Positions 5,736 through 6,036 of a DNA stretch of 6,036 bases are shown here, one piece after another (within the stretch, counting starts at the first letter, position 1; each line of letters opens with the position of its first letter). The notes under the pieces were generated by a model. It made no database searches. It had not been told where the DNA came from and saw only the letters and a program-made list of their open reading frames with translations. Source of the stretch: Geodermatophilaceae bacterium. Its GTDB lineage: Bacteria > Actinomycetota > Actinomycetes > Mycobacteriales > Geodermatophilaceae. The position numbers and the translations under genes are program-made. The DNA lies in contig JACCTM010000360.1 in the NCBI GenBank assembly GCA_013812385.1, positions 1 to 6,036 on the forward strand, read 5' to 3'.

Positions 5736-5911
5736 GTGGACGGGGTGCGGTTCGCCAGGTCCGCCCGTAAACACAGAGTCGGCAAAGCGCACGCGATGCA
5801 CGTGATCACGACGATCGAGGCGTCGACCTGGAGATCGTCGCGGTCGTTCTGCCGGATGAGTTGCTGATCAGCGCGTCATGCCCAGCGCGCTACGGAGGAA
5901 ATTATGACTAA
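5736..5911 (+). pseudogene. Toxin-like gene broken by a frameshifting deletion
   Basis: The first frame, from GTG 5736, begins VDGVRFARSARKHRVGKAHA and HVIT, the N-terminal signature of a small actinobacterial family of about 80-90 residues encoded just before a ribbon-helix-helix-type gene. It then loses similarity and stops at 5867. From 5810 another frame supplies the family's C-terminal part, DDRGVDLEIVAVVLPDELLI followed by CPARYGGNYD, ending in TAA at 5909-5911. Roughly 20 central residues and the frame are lost at 5805-5815. The layout (RSARKH start, G-x-D/D-RG-x-LE middle, late MP-R-Y-like end) recalls RelE/BrnT-fold toxins, but I know no biochemical study of this family. The second frame overlaps the next start by eight bases, as coupled pairs do. 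The first frame could still make a 43-residue peptide. Confidence 0.6.
5894..5898 (+). promoter_or_regulatory. Strong ribosome binding site of the antitoxin-like gene
   Basis: GGAGG lies five bases before the ATG at 5904, inside the end of the toxin-like gene. It lets the downstream gene be translated even though the upstream frame is broken. Confidence 0.8.
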
Positions 5912-6036
5912 GTACCGGGTAGGTCCCGATGTCGACCTCGCTACTGAAGACGTGCGGGACAGCAAGGGTCGTCGGATCACCGAGGAGTACGCCGAGCGGG
6001 CGGCGGCAGATGCGCTTGGCTCAGTTGGCCGGGGCC
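5904..6036 (+). CDS. Ribbon-helix-helix antitoxin-like protein, 5' part
   Basis: Only the first 44 codons lie in the window; the frame is open at the edge. The protein starts MTKYRVGPDVDLATEDVRDS and continues KGRRITEEYAERAAADALGS and VGRG, the acidic N-terminal segment of CopG-like ribbon-helix-helix proteins found next to the toxin-like family described at 5736. In that family the DNA-binding domain follows a GRPSL-like linker, so it would lie beyond the window and cannot be verified here. The start is secured by the GGAGG at 5894. Its expected role is to neutralise the toxin and repress the operon; with the toxin-like gene broken it would be a solitary antitoxin or repressor (inference). 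Confidence 0.65.
   Translation, partial: MTKYRVGPDVDLATEDVRDSKGRRITEEYAERAAADALGSVGRG

Noticed and set aside
5387..5809. Minus-strand open frames of 110 and 140 codons
   Set aside because: Poor codon bias, no motif, no start signals, and they run through the plus-strand promoter and the toxin-like gene.
1..6036. Search for tRNA, rRNA, CRISPR arrays and insertion sequences
   Set aside because: No cloverleaf, regularly spaced repeats, transposase motifs or matched terminal inverted repeats with target duplications were seen by eye.

Overview
The window is high-GC DNA with strong third-position GC in its genes, many GTG starts and 4-base GTGA gene overlaps. Its gene families (AlkZ/HTH_42-type glycosylase, an actinobacterial TIGR02569-like kinase remnant, a CYP125/CYP142-like P450, a DUF2975 plus XRE pair) point to an actinomycete. 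The genus cannot be told from the sequence alone. This looks like chromosomal accessory DNA: four complete metabolic or DNA-repair-type genes and one small regulator sit among three genes that look broken.

Layout. Bases 1-70 hold the 3' flank of a minus-strand unit, with a strong hairpin. Bases 71-1674 (minus) hold a truncated aminoglycoside-phosphotransferase-like gene followed, by GTGA overlap, by a complete AlkZ-like winged-helix protein with an intact Q37-x-Q39 motif. Bases 1668-3823 (plus) hold an alpha/beta hydrolase translationally coupled (GTGA) to a 467-residue cytochrome P450. Bases 3926-4510 (minus) hold a small dienelactone-hydrolase-family protein with a serine nucleophile. A short AT-richer divergent spacer (4511-4598) carries small repeats. 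Bases 4599-5226 (plus) hold a DUF2975 membrane-protein gene with a frameshifting internal deletion, then an intact XRE-type regulator. Bases 5254-5700 contain nothing I can assign. Bases 5701-6036 (plus) show a promoter with a palindromic operator candidate, a leaderless-looking toxin-like gene broken by a frameshifting deletion, and the start of a ribbon-helix-helix-antitoxin-like gene that runs off the window.

How the genes may work together. The hydrolase and P450 are almost certainly made from one message and probably act on one hydrophobic substrate (inference). The kinase remnant and the AlkZ-like gene form a second unit. The DUF2975/XRE pair and the toxin/antitoxin-like pair each keep the DNA-binding partner intact while the effector partner is broken. 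That recurring pattern is the most notable feature of the window. Family assignments were made from memory of conserved motifs, without database searches.
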